Of a DNA stretch of 64,000 nucleotides, positions 22,227 to 32,321 are shown in pieces. The translations under genes and the position numbers were made by a program. Source of the stretch: Protula sp. h YS-2021 (lineage: Eukaryota; Annelida; Polychaeta; Sabellida; Serpulidae). Positions within the stretch are counted from its first letter, which is position 1. Every line of letters starts with the position of its first letter. The stretch covers positions 51,035,103-51,099,102 of the forward strand of contig OX457031.1 in NCBI GenBank assembly GCA_949752745.1, written 5' to 3'. The notes under the pieces were generated by a model. It worked only from the letters and a program-made list of their open reading frames with translations. It was not told where the DNA came from and searched no databases.

Positions 22227-23480
22227 GTGAGTGTGACTGAGGGGTGAACACGACAGCGCGCTGAGTATGACTGCGATGTGAGTGTGACTGAGAGGTAAAT
22301 ATGACTGAGGGGTGAGTGTGGCTGAGGGGTGATTATGACAGTAGGTGAGTAAGAACGTAGTGTTATTATTAATGAAGGGTGAGTATACATGCGGGGTATA
22401 TGTGATCGTGGGATATGTATAACCGTGAGGTGAGTATGAGTGAGGGGTAAGTATAGTGAAACCCCGGAAATGGACACCCCTGAATTATAGACAGCGTTTT
22501 CCAATCTGTTTTTAAACGCCATAGAGTTCTGTTATATCTAGACCCCTCTATTGTGGACACCCATCTAAGCAGAATTAAGGATACTCTTTTTATCCCGCCA
22601 GTACGGTTACACATTTAAAACAACCCCCGCATTGTGGACAGTCAAATTGCTGTCCATTTTTGTGCGTTATGTAAACCTCTCATATCAGCTTCTTACTTGG
22701 TAGTGTTTTCTCTATTGTTATCTGTGGGTAATAAGTGCATTTCATTGAACACAATGAATGTAAAGACAATAGGGCTTATTACAAAAGATGTGTGCTTAAG
22801 AGAGAAACTTTATACTACTAATCCCTACTGACATGTGCTCCGTCTTTTAAAATGCGTATAAAAGAATAATTCATTGTTTTTATACCCAGTTCATACGTAA
22901 AACCAGCTGTTGTACAAGGTATTATTTTATAATAAGCGTTAAGTCTGAATATGGGTGGTGTGAAAAGAAAACGAAATGAACTTTCGCTATCTGATAAAGT
23001 TAAAATAATCAAAGTTTTAATATTCAGATAGAACTCAAATTAACAACCTCTAAATAAGGGACACCGCGCCATTGGGGACAAAAGTATTCAGTAACTTTTT
23101 GTTCCTAATAGCCGTTTTTCACTATATACCCGCGGGTTATGTATACCCGTGGGGTGAATATGGCTGAGGTGTGAATTTGACAACAGGGTAAGTTCGACCG
23201 CGGGTTGAGCATAGCCACGGTATATTATGCCAGTAGGGCAATTATGACCAGTGAATATACCAGCGGGATATGCATGACCGTGGGATGGGTATTACCGAAT
23301 TGTGACCGAAGGGGTTAGCATATGAGTCGGACATATATCACCGTGGGGTGAGCATGGCCGAGCAGTGTGTTTTTCTGACAGGATGAGTATCTCTGAGAGG
23401 TGAGTTTGCCCTCGGCATATGCATGCCCGAGGAATAAGTATGACCAAGGGGCGAGTATGATTATTGATTGAGTATAACGG
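22227..23480. repeat. Degenerate minisatellite built on the exon 4 donor
   Basis: Units of roughly 16-20 bp with the theme GGGGTGAGTGTGACTGA start at the splice donor itself and continue to about 22450, then from 23127 to about 23480, interrupted by the pogo-like element. A related array follows exon 4 of copy C (38675-39180). Confidence 0.75.
22452..23126 (+). mobile_element. Pogo-like DNA transposon remnant, 675 bp
   Basis: Perfect 10-bp ends TATAGTGAAA (22452) and TTTCACTATA (to 23126), including TA targets. It has subterminal GGACACC words typical of pogo/Tigger-type elements. At 22951-23031 a 26-codon frame reads MGGVKRKRNELSLSDKVKII and then stops, resembling the start of a pogo/CENP-B type transposase (helix-turn-helix). 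The remainder of the transposase is absent. Copy C has no insertion at this place. Confidence 0.72.
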
Positions 23481-23984
23481 AAAAAGTATGGATTCCGCTG
23501 TGCGAATATGTGTGATGATAAAGATGGGATTAGTTAGGGAAAAATTAACAGCCGTCTCACTACCTCTTCGAGATACAGTTTCTATATTTGCATTATGCGT
23601 TTTTTAAAGTTCTCGCAATACATTAGCAGACTACAGACTTTGCAATAGGACTGTTGATTGCAGTGTTAAAATATTTTATTTTGCGCATGTTCAATATTGT
23701 TTTAGTGGGATAGGTTACATATGCGCACTGAACTCTGATTTTCGTGTTGAACCTTAAGGTGACATTTTATCACACATCCTTTTAAACATACTCCAAGGAA
23801 AAGCCTTGTTTCTCATCCCCAGTCGGATATCTAAAATCACCAAAAAGAAGTGACTTGAATGTATCTTAAAATAACGAATGGGTAATTTTTTGTTAACTAA
23901 GATGAAAAACAAGGCTATTTTCTTTTCTGTCCTAATATGTCATACGAAACAAGAGTTGTGTTTTTATTTCCGTCAAGGCTTTAA

Positions 23985-24260
23985 GGTTGCCGGGGGCCAG
24001 CAGTTACCGCATGTGTTATCATATGTGTCCAAAAACACAGGGAGCGGGGGTAATATTTAGTCCAAACGCGGTCCTCTTGGAGTGACAGCTTCGTTAGAAA
24101 AGAGGTTGTTTTCATAAAGTACCTTTCGGAACAGCATTCCGCGTTGAGTTAAGAAAAGGGGTGGTATTTCAAGCTCAGCACATCGCATTCAGAAATCGTT
24201 TTAAAAACTTATGGCCAGGTATGGTAACCAATTTGTCTAGCCCCCCCCCCCCCGCCCAAC
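23985..24260. mobile_element. MITE-like element with G/C-run ends, copy in intron 4 of B
   Basis: It shares AACGCGGTCC, GTTAAGAAAAGGGG, TATTTCAA and GGTAACCAATTTGT with the elements at 43508-43788 and 44083-44335. The right end is a run of C (24241-24253), the left a GGGGGCC stretch. Confidence 0.5.
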
Positions 24261-24299
24261 ATACACTCGGAGAAGGGAGTGTAGATTGCAAGGACGGTA

Positions 24300-24959
24300 T
24301 TACATAAAACATAACTAGATAGTTAGGTCCTTCATCCTCGTTATGCACAACAAAATCTGAGCAGCGATAAGCCTGATTTGTTGTTATTGTTCAAACCAAA
24401 TTTCGTAAAATGTATTGTAAGATATTTTGTACATTGATTGTTAAACACTCCACAGACATCATCATCACAACTAAGGCCATCTTGTGTTTGTGGTCGCATC
24501 ATATCTGCGATGTTATAAACAATCTGTGGAATAATTTGCATATTTAACATTGCAAATATAAACATTGCGGTAATTAAGTTAAAAAGGATGACCAAATTAG
24601 CTACAACACCAAGCACAACCACCACCTTTGAATATGAACGTTGGATGAATTTGAACTCTTGCATCTCCGGCATGCACACCTATAACTGAGCACAATACAC
24701 CGTACTGCTGAGCTGTTAATGTTCTATTCCATTCAGTTCAGTAAAACATAATTCCAACTTGCAAATTTGAAGTTTTTTCTAGAACTTTCTGCCTTTTTTT
24801 CTTTCTTCTCTTTTTTCCATTGGATGGTTTCCAGGAAGTTTCTCCCACACTACTTGACGGAGGAAGACGAAATTTGGCACACGCGTAGAGGATGACTAGA
24901 TTCCAAAATTGTTTTGCAATTGTTTTGTGCCGCATTTTGTTTCCTCAACAGCCAAAATC
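24300..24959. other. Intron 4 of B, unique-looking stretch
   Basis: No exon or clear repeat. An antisense frame at 24679-24341 includes a hydrophobic stretch but no recognised family; it is not called as a gene. Confidence 0.4.
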
Positions 24960-25470
24960 AAGGTCAGATTGAGGCCAAAGTAGTTTCAGAAAAATCTTAT
25001 AGATAATAATAAGGTCTCGATGAAACCACAAATGTTTTTGACTTTGACTTCAAAGGTCAAGGTCAAACTGAGGTCAAAATATTTAGGGGAAGCCCAACAC
25101 ACTTAATCTCGAACTTGAGGATCAAGGTCAAAGGTCATGTGACCTCGTCAACCGTAAAAAATAGGCCGACTTTCGAATTCGATTAGACATACAGCGATTT
25201 TGAGTTCATTTTCGATCCGCTGGGCCGAAACAATCGTATATAAGAGAAACCTCAGTCACTTTGGCCTTCTTGGTGACGGCCAAAGTAAAAAACGGGATGT
25301 TGACCATTTTCTCGAAAACGATTAGCGATTTTGAACTCATTTCGACCCTTTGTGTTTAAACACCTTTATATAATTGAATTGATGTTGACTTTGTTCTTCT
25401 CGGTCAGGGTCAAGGTCAAAAATCAGAAGTCTTGTATTGAAAACGGTTGGCGATTTTGGACTCATTTAAC
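24960..25470 (-). repeat. Inverse-oriented relative of the GGTCAAGGTCA array
   Basis: Contains AAGGTCAAGGTCAAACTGAG, TTCTCGAAAACGATTAGCGA, TTTTGAACTCATTTCGACCC: the complement of the 132-bp monomer theme at 8336-11930. About three decayed monomers. Confidence 0.75.
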
Positions 25471-26047
25471 CAGTTTCACCAAAACGACGACATAGAACAC
25501 GGGTCCTTTGTTACTTTGATCTTTTGGATCTTAATATTATACAAACATTTTTTTTGTCGTTTCTGCAAGGACATCATTCCTTCATATCTAACAGAATTCG
25601 GTCTAGTTGTAATACATTTTGTACAATAATTGTTAAAAGCATTCTACAGACATCCCTATAACAACTAAGGCCATGTTTAGTTTGTGGCTATGCCGACTTT
25701 TACAAACCATCTGTAGAATATTGTCACTTTAACATCGATTGTCAACATCTAAACACGGCTGTGGTAATTTAGTTAAAAACGGTGCCCAGTCAAACTACGG
25801 CCCCACCTTTGAATCTAAACGATAGATAGATAGATCTGAAGGGTGAACTTTGTGGAACAATGTTGAAACCTGAAGTAACCTTGGATAAAAGTTGGAGTAT
25901 TTGCTTAAAAATCCTTTTACAAATCTGTTATTGTTTTGTCTACAACGACAGAGGCAGATTTTTACTAAAGCATTTCATAAATTAACGCAAACTTTCTCAA
26001 AAAGTACAATAAGAATTAATGGAGTGTACAGTTTGCTCTCTTAATTG

Positions 26048-26560
26048 TCATATTCTGCACGATGCAGCGCAATTATGCTGTAATCTGGAACAGCGTCGAA
26101 CCGTATGTGAATATAGTTCGACTATACTGGTGAATATGTGTTCGATTCCCTTCTCTTCCAGTCTTGCTTCTGCCTCTGGTGGCACAAATTTGAAAATTTG
26201 AAAGAGTACAGCGATAAAAAGAAAGAGTTCTTGCCTTGCCAGTAAATTCCCCAAGGCATGATCTTTTTCCTATAGAAAAAGGAGTGTTTGATAATATTGC
26301 CACCCTTGTCTATGAACCACTGCGGTCGGAATACCTCGGGATCTCCGAAAGCCTTGCTTTTCATATGAACGAAGTGCAAATTAAATCCGATGATGGTGTC
26401 GGCTTTGATGTCAAACTTGCTTATCCTTGAGCCCAGCCTAGCGTAGTGGGAAAGCTTTCCTGGAAAGATGAACCTTCCAGACAATTGTTCCATGTGTATT
26501 CTGTTTGAATATTTTTCCACATGTATTCTTTCATGCCTTTATCACTGGTCAGAAGCTTGG
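26048..26560 (-). pseudogene. Cytochrome P450 fragment, frameshifted
   Basis: The minus strand reads the C-terminal region of a microsomal P450 (CYP2-like in style). Segments in order are KFDIKADTIIGFNLHFVHM, FGDPEVFRPQWFIDKGGN (PERF-like), the heme-binding PFSIGKRSCLGE with its Cys codon at 26258-26256, then NLLARQELFLFIAVLFQIF and FVPPEAEARLEE. These lie in at least two frames, with a shift before the heme motif and another just after it, and stops flank the fragment. It lies antisense in intron 4 of hexokinase copy B. Sequence to about 26730 may hold a more decayed part. Function is not expected. Confidence 0.78.
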
Positions 26561-28315
26561 AATATGTTCTACTGAAAAGAGAAACGACTTTAAGAAAGTT
26601 GAAACCGTCTTGGCCTTGGCAACGTTGTTCATACACTGATGATGTGTAACAACTACAGATTGCCAGGTTCAGTAGTTGTTGTCTCAGTCGCTGTAGAATC
26701 AAGTGGACACAGATTACGCGATCGCATGCCACGGATCAACACTTCACCCTTCTTAGCGTCAAATATGTTTTTTTACTTCTTTTGCTTTTTCTAGAATATT
26801 CTCTTCCATTGTTGATCTACCAACGCCAAAATGTCGCACGATTTCCGGTGAGCGATAACATGGTGAGATTGTTTTAGTTATGATCTCGACGTTTATACAA
26901 CCTCAATTATTCAACGTCTATTTTCCGAGTGTTATCAAGTGTTATCAACGTTGCTTTGCCATTGTCTATTCAACGTTTATGGTTTATGATTGATGGTCAG
27001 GACCATCATTCAAACTAAAACAAAATTCAGTGTTGCACTTTACTCGTGTCGAAAAGAATGAAAGTGAAGTGCAAGGCGACTTATTGTAATTGATAGAATT
27101 GTAAACGCTCATCCAAAGTATTTATACGAACACAAAATAGACTGGTGAATAGATGCAGAAGCATCATGCAATATCGTGTGGGGTAAGGAGCAAATATTGA
27201 GCACACAAGAAGCTTAAGGATTTTCAGGCTACTCTGGGGATAAAATGAAAGCAGCATTAGTGTTACATACAAAGGAATAACTAGTGTTGCTTTTTTCGCC
27301 AGAAATCACTTTCCGAATCACAATAACTTTGACTCCTTTCATTATTCACACCCTTATATTTTCTTATTACCTCTGTACAAGATGCTCCGCTGCAGTCATG
27401 AATCAAAATTTTCAAAGGTCTTCAATTTCGACAAATCTTGTCGAGGCACAATACTTATTCTTCCGCTGTGTGAAGTTACAAAACTATAGGGTGAAAACGT
27501 CAGGACAAAGAGGTGCGGACAAACTTAGTGTATATCAGGATCAATATACAGAAGTTTCACCTATTTTCTAAATGCTGCCATTTGAGCCATTTTTGGCCGA
27601 TTCCGATGAAACTTGGATGAGACACAAGAGCAACATATATTGCTCATTGAGTGAAGTAACAAAACTGTAGGATGTAAGTGTAATCACAAAGGGGCGCAGA
27701 AAAATAGGCTATTCACATGTAATGAGTGAGAGACGACTACAAAATAGAGCAATGTACAGCAAAGTTTTTACCTCAACAAAGTCGCATTCACAAATCAGTT
27801 TTATATTGATTACTATATCAAAGCATTATTACACCATGAAAGGAACATAACATGGTGCCCCTCCCCCTTTTCACCTGTTATCCTTCTCCCGACATTTGTT
27901 ACCCTTCCATCCTGATCTCTTATCCTTCTACCCTAATTTCTTACACTCCTACTGTTTCCTGAATTTTGTAGTTATTTGCTTTTTAAGAGTGCCGAAGAAC
28001 TGCAAGAAAAATTTGAGGATTGGTTCTTGTAATTTTATACAGGAACGGTACAAAATTCCAAGGCAATTTGTTTGTTAAATCTATGGAAGCTTTAAGTGAT
28101 ATTATTCTGATTGCTGTCAGTAACTGTATATTCAGTTTCCCTTTTCTCTTTCATATTTATCTGATTATTTTGTTGCATTAGCTTACTGTATGCTTGGTTG
28201 TTTTAATCACATAGAGCTTAAGCAACCTAGCTTTCGAATCAAATGGAAAATAAAAGTATATAAATTGTAATTTTATTTTATTTTTTTCACTGTAACTGTT
28301 CCATCATCACAACAG
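26561..28315 (+). other. Intron 4 of B, 3' part
   Basis: Aligns with 1478-3078 of copy A, apart from the AT-rich element that only A carries. A decayed AACGTTG-rich repeat lies at about 26880-27040. The acceptor is CACAACAG. Confidence 0.6.
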
Positions 28316-28495
28316 AAAATGAACGTCAAGTGTGTGGCTATCATCAACGACCCGGTTGGTGTTGTCGTGACGGGAGCACACGAATACGATCATTGCTCAG
28401 TGGGTCTTATCCTGGGCACCGGCACCAATTGTTGTTACATGGAAAACCTTGATAATGTACAGCGATGGGATTTAGATCGTAATGAGCCCAAACAG
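28316..28495 (+). CDS. HK: Copy B exon 5 (catalytic Asp exon)
   Basis: Phase 0 at both ends; acceptor CACAACAG, donor GTCAGG. Encodes KMNVKCVAIINDPVGVVVTG and [15 protein letters not shown]. Nearly identical to copy A, including Pro after the catalytic Asp. Confidence 0.92.
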
Positions 28496-29134
28496 GTCAG
28501 GATTGTATTTTCAGTCGTCTTGTGTTATGGTTTAGACCTGGAATATGGTCCGGACAGTTTTGTATGATTCTTAATAACAAAGTTTTATGATAACTGCATG
28601 TACCGTATGGTTCGTATGTTTACTGAGAGATCACCATACTCAAACAACAGCTAGTAATATATTTGCAATGAAATTTTACAAATAACTGTTCAATCTCAAT
28701 TATATCTTTCTTTATCGAACGATTATCTAATATCTATTCCGGTTAAGTCCCAATGTCCAACCGAACACCAATTATATGGCAGTCTGGAGATCTCGTGCTT
28801 AAATATACTCAGCTAAGCAGCCATTATACCACCTTTTTGCACGGTTATCTATGTATAACTGAGCTTGCAAGCCTTACCACAAAATATTTACGAATATTTC
28901 TCAGCGTATAAAATCTCATACCAGGGTTGTATTGTAAGGAGAGCTGATTGGAATAAAGCTGCCAGTCTATCAAGCTCATAATAAAAACTTCATTATTAAG
29001 TATATTCATTAAAAATAATTCGAAGTATATCTAAAATGTGAATTTAGTTTTCTTATGCTTATAAACTCAGTGTATTTTTGTGCGTGTCACATAAGTATAA
29101 GCTACAATTTCAACTGCAGTCTTTATCTCCTAAG
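28496..29134 (+). other. Intron 5 of copy B
   Basis: 639 bp, alignable with intron 5 of copy A except for the LINE, which is absent here. Confidence 0.7.
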
Positions 29135-29247
29135 GTTCTGATAAATACGGAGTGGGGATCATTTGGAGAGTGCGGCTGCTTAGATTTCATAAGGAACAGA
29201 TTTGACCGCAAATTGGATAAACATTCCACGAATAGCGGGCAACAAGT
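29135..29247 (+). CDS. HK: Copy B exon 6
   Basis: Acceptor CTCCTAAG, donor GTACGT, phase 0 in and phase 2 out. Encodes [20 protein letters not shown]; the sugar-binding Glu is kept. Confidence 0.92.
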
Positions 29248-29741
29248 GTACGTAGATTTCCGAATTTTCTTTTTTGGTGAGATAATACCGATTATTCTTT
29301 CTGGTTTATTTGTGCCTTTCGGCGATCCATACTGGGTCTTCTCGCGTGCTAAGGTATTGCGTTATCAACATGTTAAAAGCTGAAATCATTGGCAGGAGCT
29401 ACACAACAATATTGTATACGAAAGCGCACACATATGACATCTTCTCAAACTATGCGACATGTCTTTATAGGTAAAATCTTACAATGTCCAGGCAAAGGGC
29501 TGGGTAGATGATGACACAATAGCTTAGCAATGTAATATACCTCAACAAATTGTGAATAATCTTCTATATCTGAACATAAATTTTAAGGATATTTCTGTGA
29601 TCTTAAAATAAGATTACTGTTCAATAACGCACCCTTAAATAACTCGTTTAAAATACCTGTTCTTATTTATAATAAACCCTTCAATCACTCTTTTTTTTTA
29701 TTTCCGGTCAAGTATTATGGCATGCCTTTATCCGTTTGTAG
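29248..29741 (+). other. Intron 6 of copy B
   Basis: 494 bp, alignable with intron 6 of copy A. No other feature seen. Confidence 0.7.
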
Positions 29742-29897
29742 GTTTGAAAAGATGATTTCAGGAAAGTATATGGGCGAGATAGTTGGAAGAGTTCTTTGTG
29801 AGTTGATAGAGAACCACTTAATATTTGGTGGAGAAATATCTGAGGGCCTCCTCACGCCAGACCGCTTCAAAACAGAGTATATATCCAAGATACAAAG
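29742..29897 (+). CDS. HK: Copy B exon 7
   Basis: Acceptor CCGTTTGTAG, donor GTTTGT. Encodes FEKMISGKYMGEIVGRVLC and [16 protein letters not shown]. Confidence 0.9.
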
Positions 29898-30264
29898 GTT
29901 TGTAACAAAATCACAAAACATGCAACAAAATTATGAACAGAAACATAAAAAATGAACAATACTTCCTTTATTAGCATTTTCCAGGGTGAATATTTAAATC
30001 CACTAAGCCCAATTCTCCCAGTATGGCTGGCTGGCGGTGCGGTGTACGTACTTACAATGGCCATTCATTATTAAAACTTACATTCTGTCATTTATCTTAT
30101 TAATTGTGATATCTAATGATATATCCATTGTGATAGCATAATAAATATTTTTAACAAATATTTTGAAGCATCATTTGAGCTTATAAGACGATTGTTGTTT
30201 GGCAGCATGAGCTTCTGAAATTAAACATATAATAACATCAAACAACTACCATTGGTCATTTCAG
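29898..30264 (+). other. Intron 7 of copy B
   Basis: 367 bp, alignable with intron 7 of copy A (both contain CCAGTATGGCTGGCTGGCGG). Confidence 0.7.
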
Positions 30265-30407
30265 TGACGATCCCGAGGGGGACTTCAGCAACACCCGCGA
30301 GGTTCTGCAGGAGCTTCATATCCCACAATTCACTCTGAATGACTGTCGTTATGTGCAGCATGTGTGCTCGCAGGTCTCTCAGCGTGCTGCATATTTGGCT
30401 GCAACGG
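30265..30407 (+). CDS. HK: Copy B exon 8
   Basis: Acceptor TCATTTCAG, donor GTAAGA. Encodes DDPEGDFSNTREVLQELHI and [20 protein letters not shown]. Confidence 0.9.
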
Positions 30408-31608
30408 GTAAGACTTGAAAGGACACAGGGTGGGAGGAGCCAGATACTGCACGAAGTCGCACAGCTTTCTCCTATGCTCAATAAAAATAACAAAACAAAC
30501 TATAAATTAATTTATTATTAACACTTGCCAAATCGAAGACTTGCAAAGAGTATACAGGAGTAGAATATTTGGATTTTTTCTTTATTTGTCTGTCATTTGG
30601 TTTTACTACTCCTCAGGCTATGCTGGCCTTGGAATGTAGTATTTACTCTGAAGTTGTGCACCTCACTTTTTGTTTTGAATTTTTTATTTTTATGATCAAA
30701 ACTCGTCTATTGCATGAACCAACAGCCACACTGTGCATTACCTCATTGCTGTATTCTTTATTCGCATACACTTAATAAGTTGACCATAGTGACACGTTTG
30801 TGTTGGTTAATTATGCACAATATTTGGTGAGGGTAGGGAGATGTGGGAAGGGATGCTGTAAGTAAGTATCACAGTTGATTTAGAAAGGTTTATAACTGGC
30901 ACAAAATTTTCTTAGAGGGGTTTCAGAATCTGAAAAATATTGCCCTGTCTGTAAAGGAAAAGCAAACCAAATCATCCTATAAAGCTTATCTTCCTTTACT
31001 AAGTGTTAAGTATTTTGTGCTTAGATTTTAACTCCCCAAAAAAAACGATAGCTTGTTTCTTGCTAAAATGGAACTCAGAAGGAGTTGCTTAATGCGAAAT
31101 AATCATTCGACATGTTTCTGATCTATTTGAAATGTATCTGACCCAGCCCAATCGAGCCAAGCAAATGAAAAAAGACTTAAAACCGAAAAGGCAAAAAAGT
31201 CACCAAATACAACACACATTGTACGAAGCTGCACGTTTATATTTATAGTTGTAAGAAATCAAACAGAGGTACTGAAAAAATTGCGTTTACTTTATAACAA
31301 ACGAAAATTCCTTTTGGCAAAGGAATATATAAAGTAGATATGCCGCAGTTAAGTGTTGTTGGAGTCAGCTGCAAGTTAAAGGAAGGAGATGGTGAAAAAC
31401 GTTACATACAAGGCGATGTGCGTACAGACAACAGACACTAAGACATAATTCAATCCAACCTTGACTGAGGAGGTGACACTTGCTATACTTTACTGTGACC
31501 AATTGTTAGTGGGGATCTGTAACGATATTACGTGGCAAATATCGAAAAATTGTATTCCTTTGATTTTTCGCTTGTGGTAATGCATACACCACTATTTCTT
31601 ACAAACAG
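30408..31608 (+). other. Intron 8 of copy B
   Basis: 1201 bp, AT-rich; its 3' half aligns with intron 8 of copy A. No gene seen. Confidence 0.65.
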
Positions 31609-31745
31609 CTGTAGCAACAGTCATACGTCGTTTAGACCGGGCCATGGTGACCGTTGCTGTGAACGGGTCGCTCTACGAGTTCCATCCGTATTTAGCTGAT
31701 CTCATGAATAAGAAGATAGCGACACTCATCAAACCGCACCAGAAG
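31609..31745 (+). CDS. HK: Copy B exon 9, drifted
   Basis: Acceptor ACAAACAG, donor GTACTG. Encodes [20 protein letters not shown] then LYEFHPYLADLMNKK: four private changes (Asp to Asn, Arg to Glu, His to Tyr, Phe to Leu) in a block identical in copies A and C. Confidence 0.9.
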
Positions 31746-32228
31746 GTACTGAATTCAACAAGATATTCAAATCTTAATTAAAAAATTAAAAACCCATCTG
31801 CATAAAGGATTAACGGAACGCAATTAGTGGCAAGCAAGATCAAATATGGAGTTCTAATTACTTGGTTAATACCAACTCGTTTATTTATCAAAACTTAACA
31901 CATAATGACACAAATTTTGGAGTTGTTTGACTATAAATATAACATAATCCAATTGAGTTTAGCACCTTAAAAACTTGTAAATATTACAGAATGTTAGCGT
32001 GGTACGTTATGAATTTTGCAGATGTGATCGAAACTTTACATAATATTACATCAATGCTCAGAGTTTCATATTGTTTCACATTTACATTTCTAGGTTATGT
32101 AAGATTAATAATTTCAAAAGAAATTCTCATTGTTAATAACAAAATACAATGTGATGCCAGCAACACATTTAATATTGAAACTAAAATCTTATTTTATGTA
32201 TCTTATTTTGTGTGAGGTTATATCGCAG
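31746..32228 (+). other. Intron 9 of copy B
   Basis: 483 bp, alignable with copy A. It ends TTATTTTGTGTGAGGTTATA then TCGCAG, the single-copy version of the tract amplified in copy C. Confidence 0.7.
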
Positions 32229-32321
32229 TTTCAGTTAGTGCACTCAAACGACGGTAGCGGGAAGGGGGCAGCTCTTGTTGCTGCTGTGGCAACTCGATGT
32301 CGATCGTCAACGACACTGTAA
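32229..32321 (+). CDS. HK: Copy B exon 10 with terminal stop
   Basis: Acceptor TTATATCGCAG. Encodes [20 protein letters not shown] and TRCRSSTTL, then TAA at 32319-32321. The GTAAGT donor of copies A and C is GTAATT here, and exon 11 is deleted, so the read-through stop is the only C-terminus available. Confidence 0.8.
   Translation, partial: FQLVHSNDGSGKGAALVAAVATRCRSSTTL

Larger units (their letters stand above)
15880..32321 (+). pseudogene. HK: Hexokinase copy B, probable pseudogene (exons 1-10)
   Basis: Ten exons sum to 1449 nt (482 codons plus stop): 15880-15969, 18426-18597, 19464-19606, 22005-22226, 28316-28495, 29135-29247, 29742-29897, 30265-30407, 31609-31745 and 32229-32321. The domain order is normal: LALDLGGTNFRVLLV (phosphate site), LGFTFSFPC and WTKDF (sugar site), [27 protein letters not shown]. 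Exon 4 has an in-frame TAA at 22122-22124 (codon 175) where copy C has TTA. The exon 10 donor is GTAATT instead of GTAAGT, and exon 11 is missing through a deletion of about 400 bp just after its acceptor. In exon 9 the invariant [10 protein letters not shown] has become VNGSLYEFHP. Together these point to loss of function, though every splice site is still canonical and no frameshift is visible. A sequencing error or a polymorphic stop is the alternative for the TAA. Intron 4 is 6.1 kb and full of insertions. Confidence 0.85.

Noticed and set aside
24341..24679. 112-codon minus frame with a hydrophobic segment
   Set aside because: No family resemblance, no boundaries, inside intron 4 of copy B.
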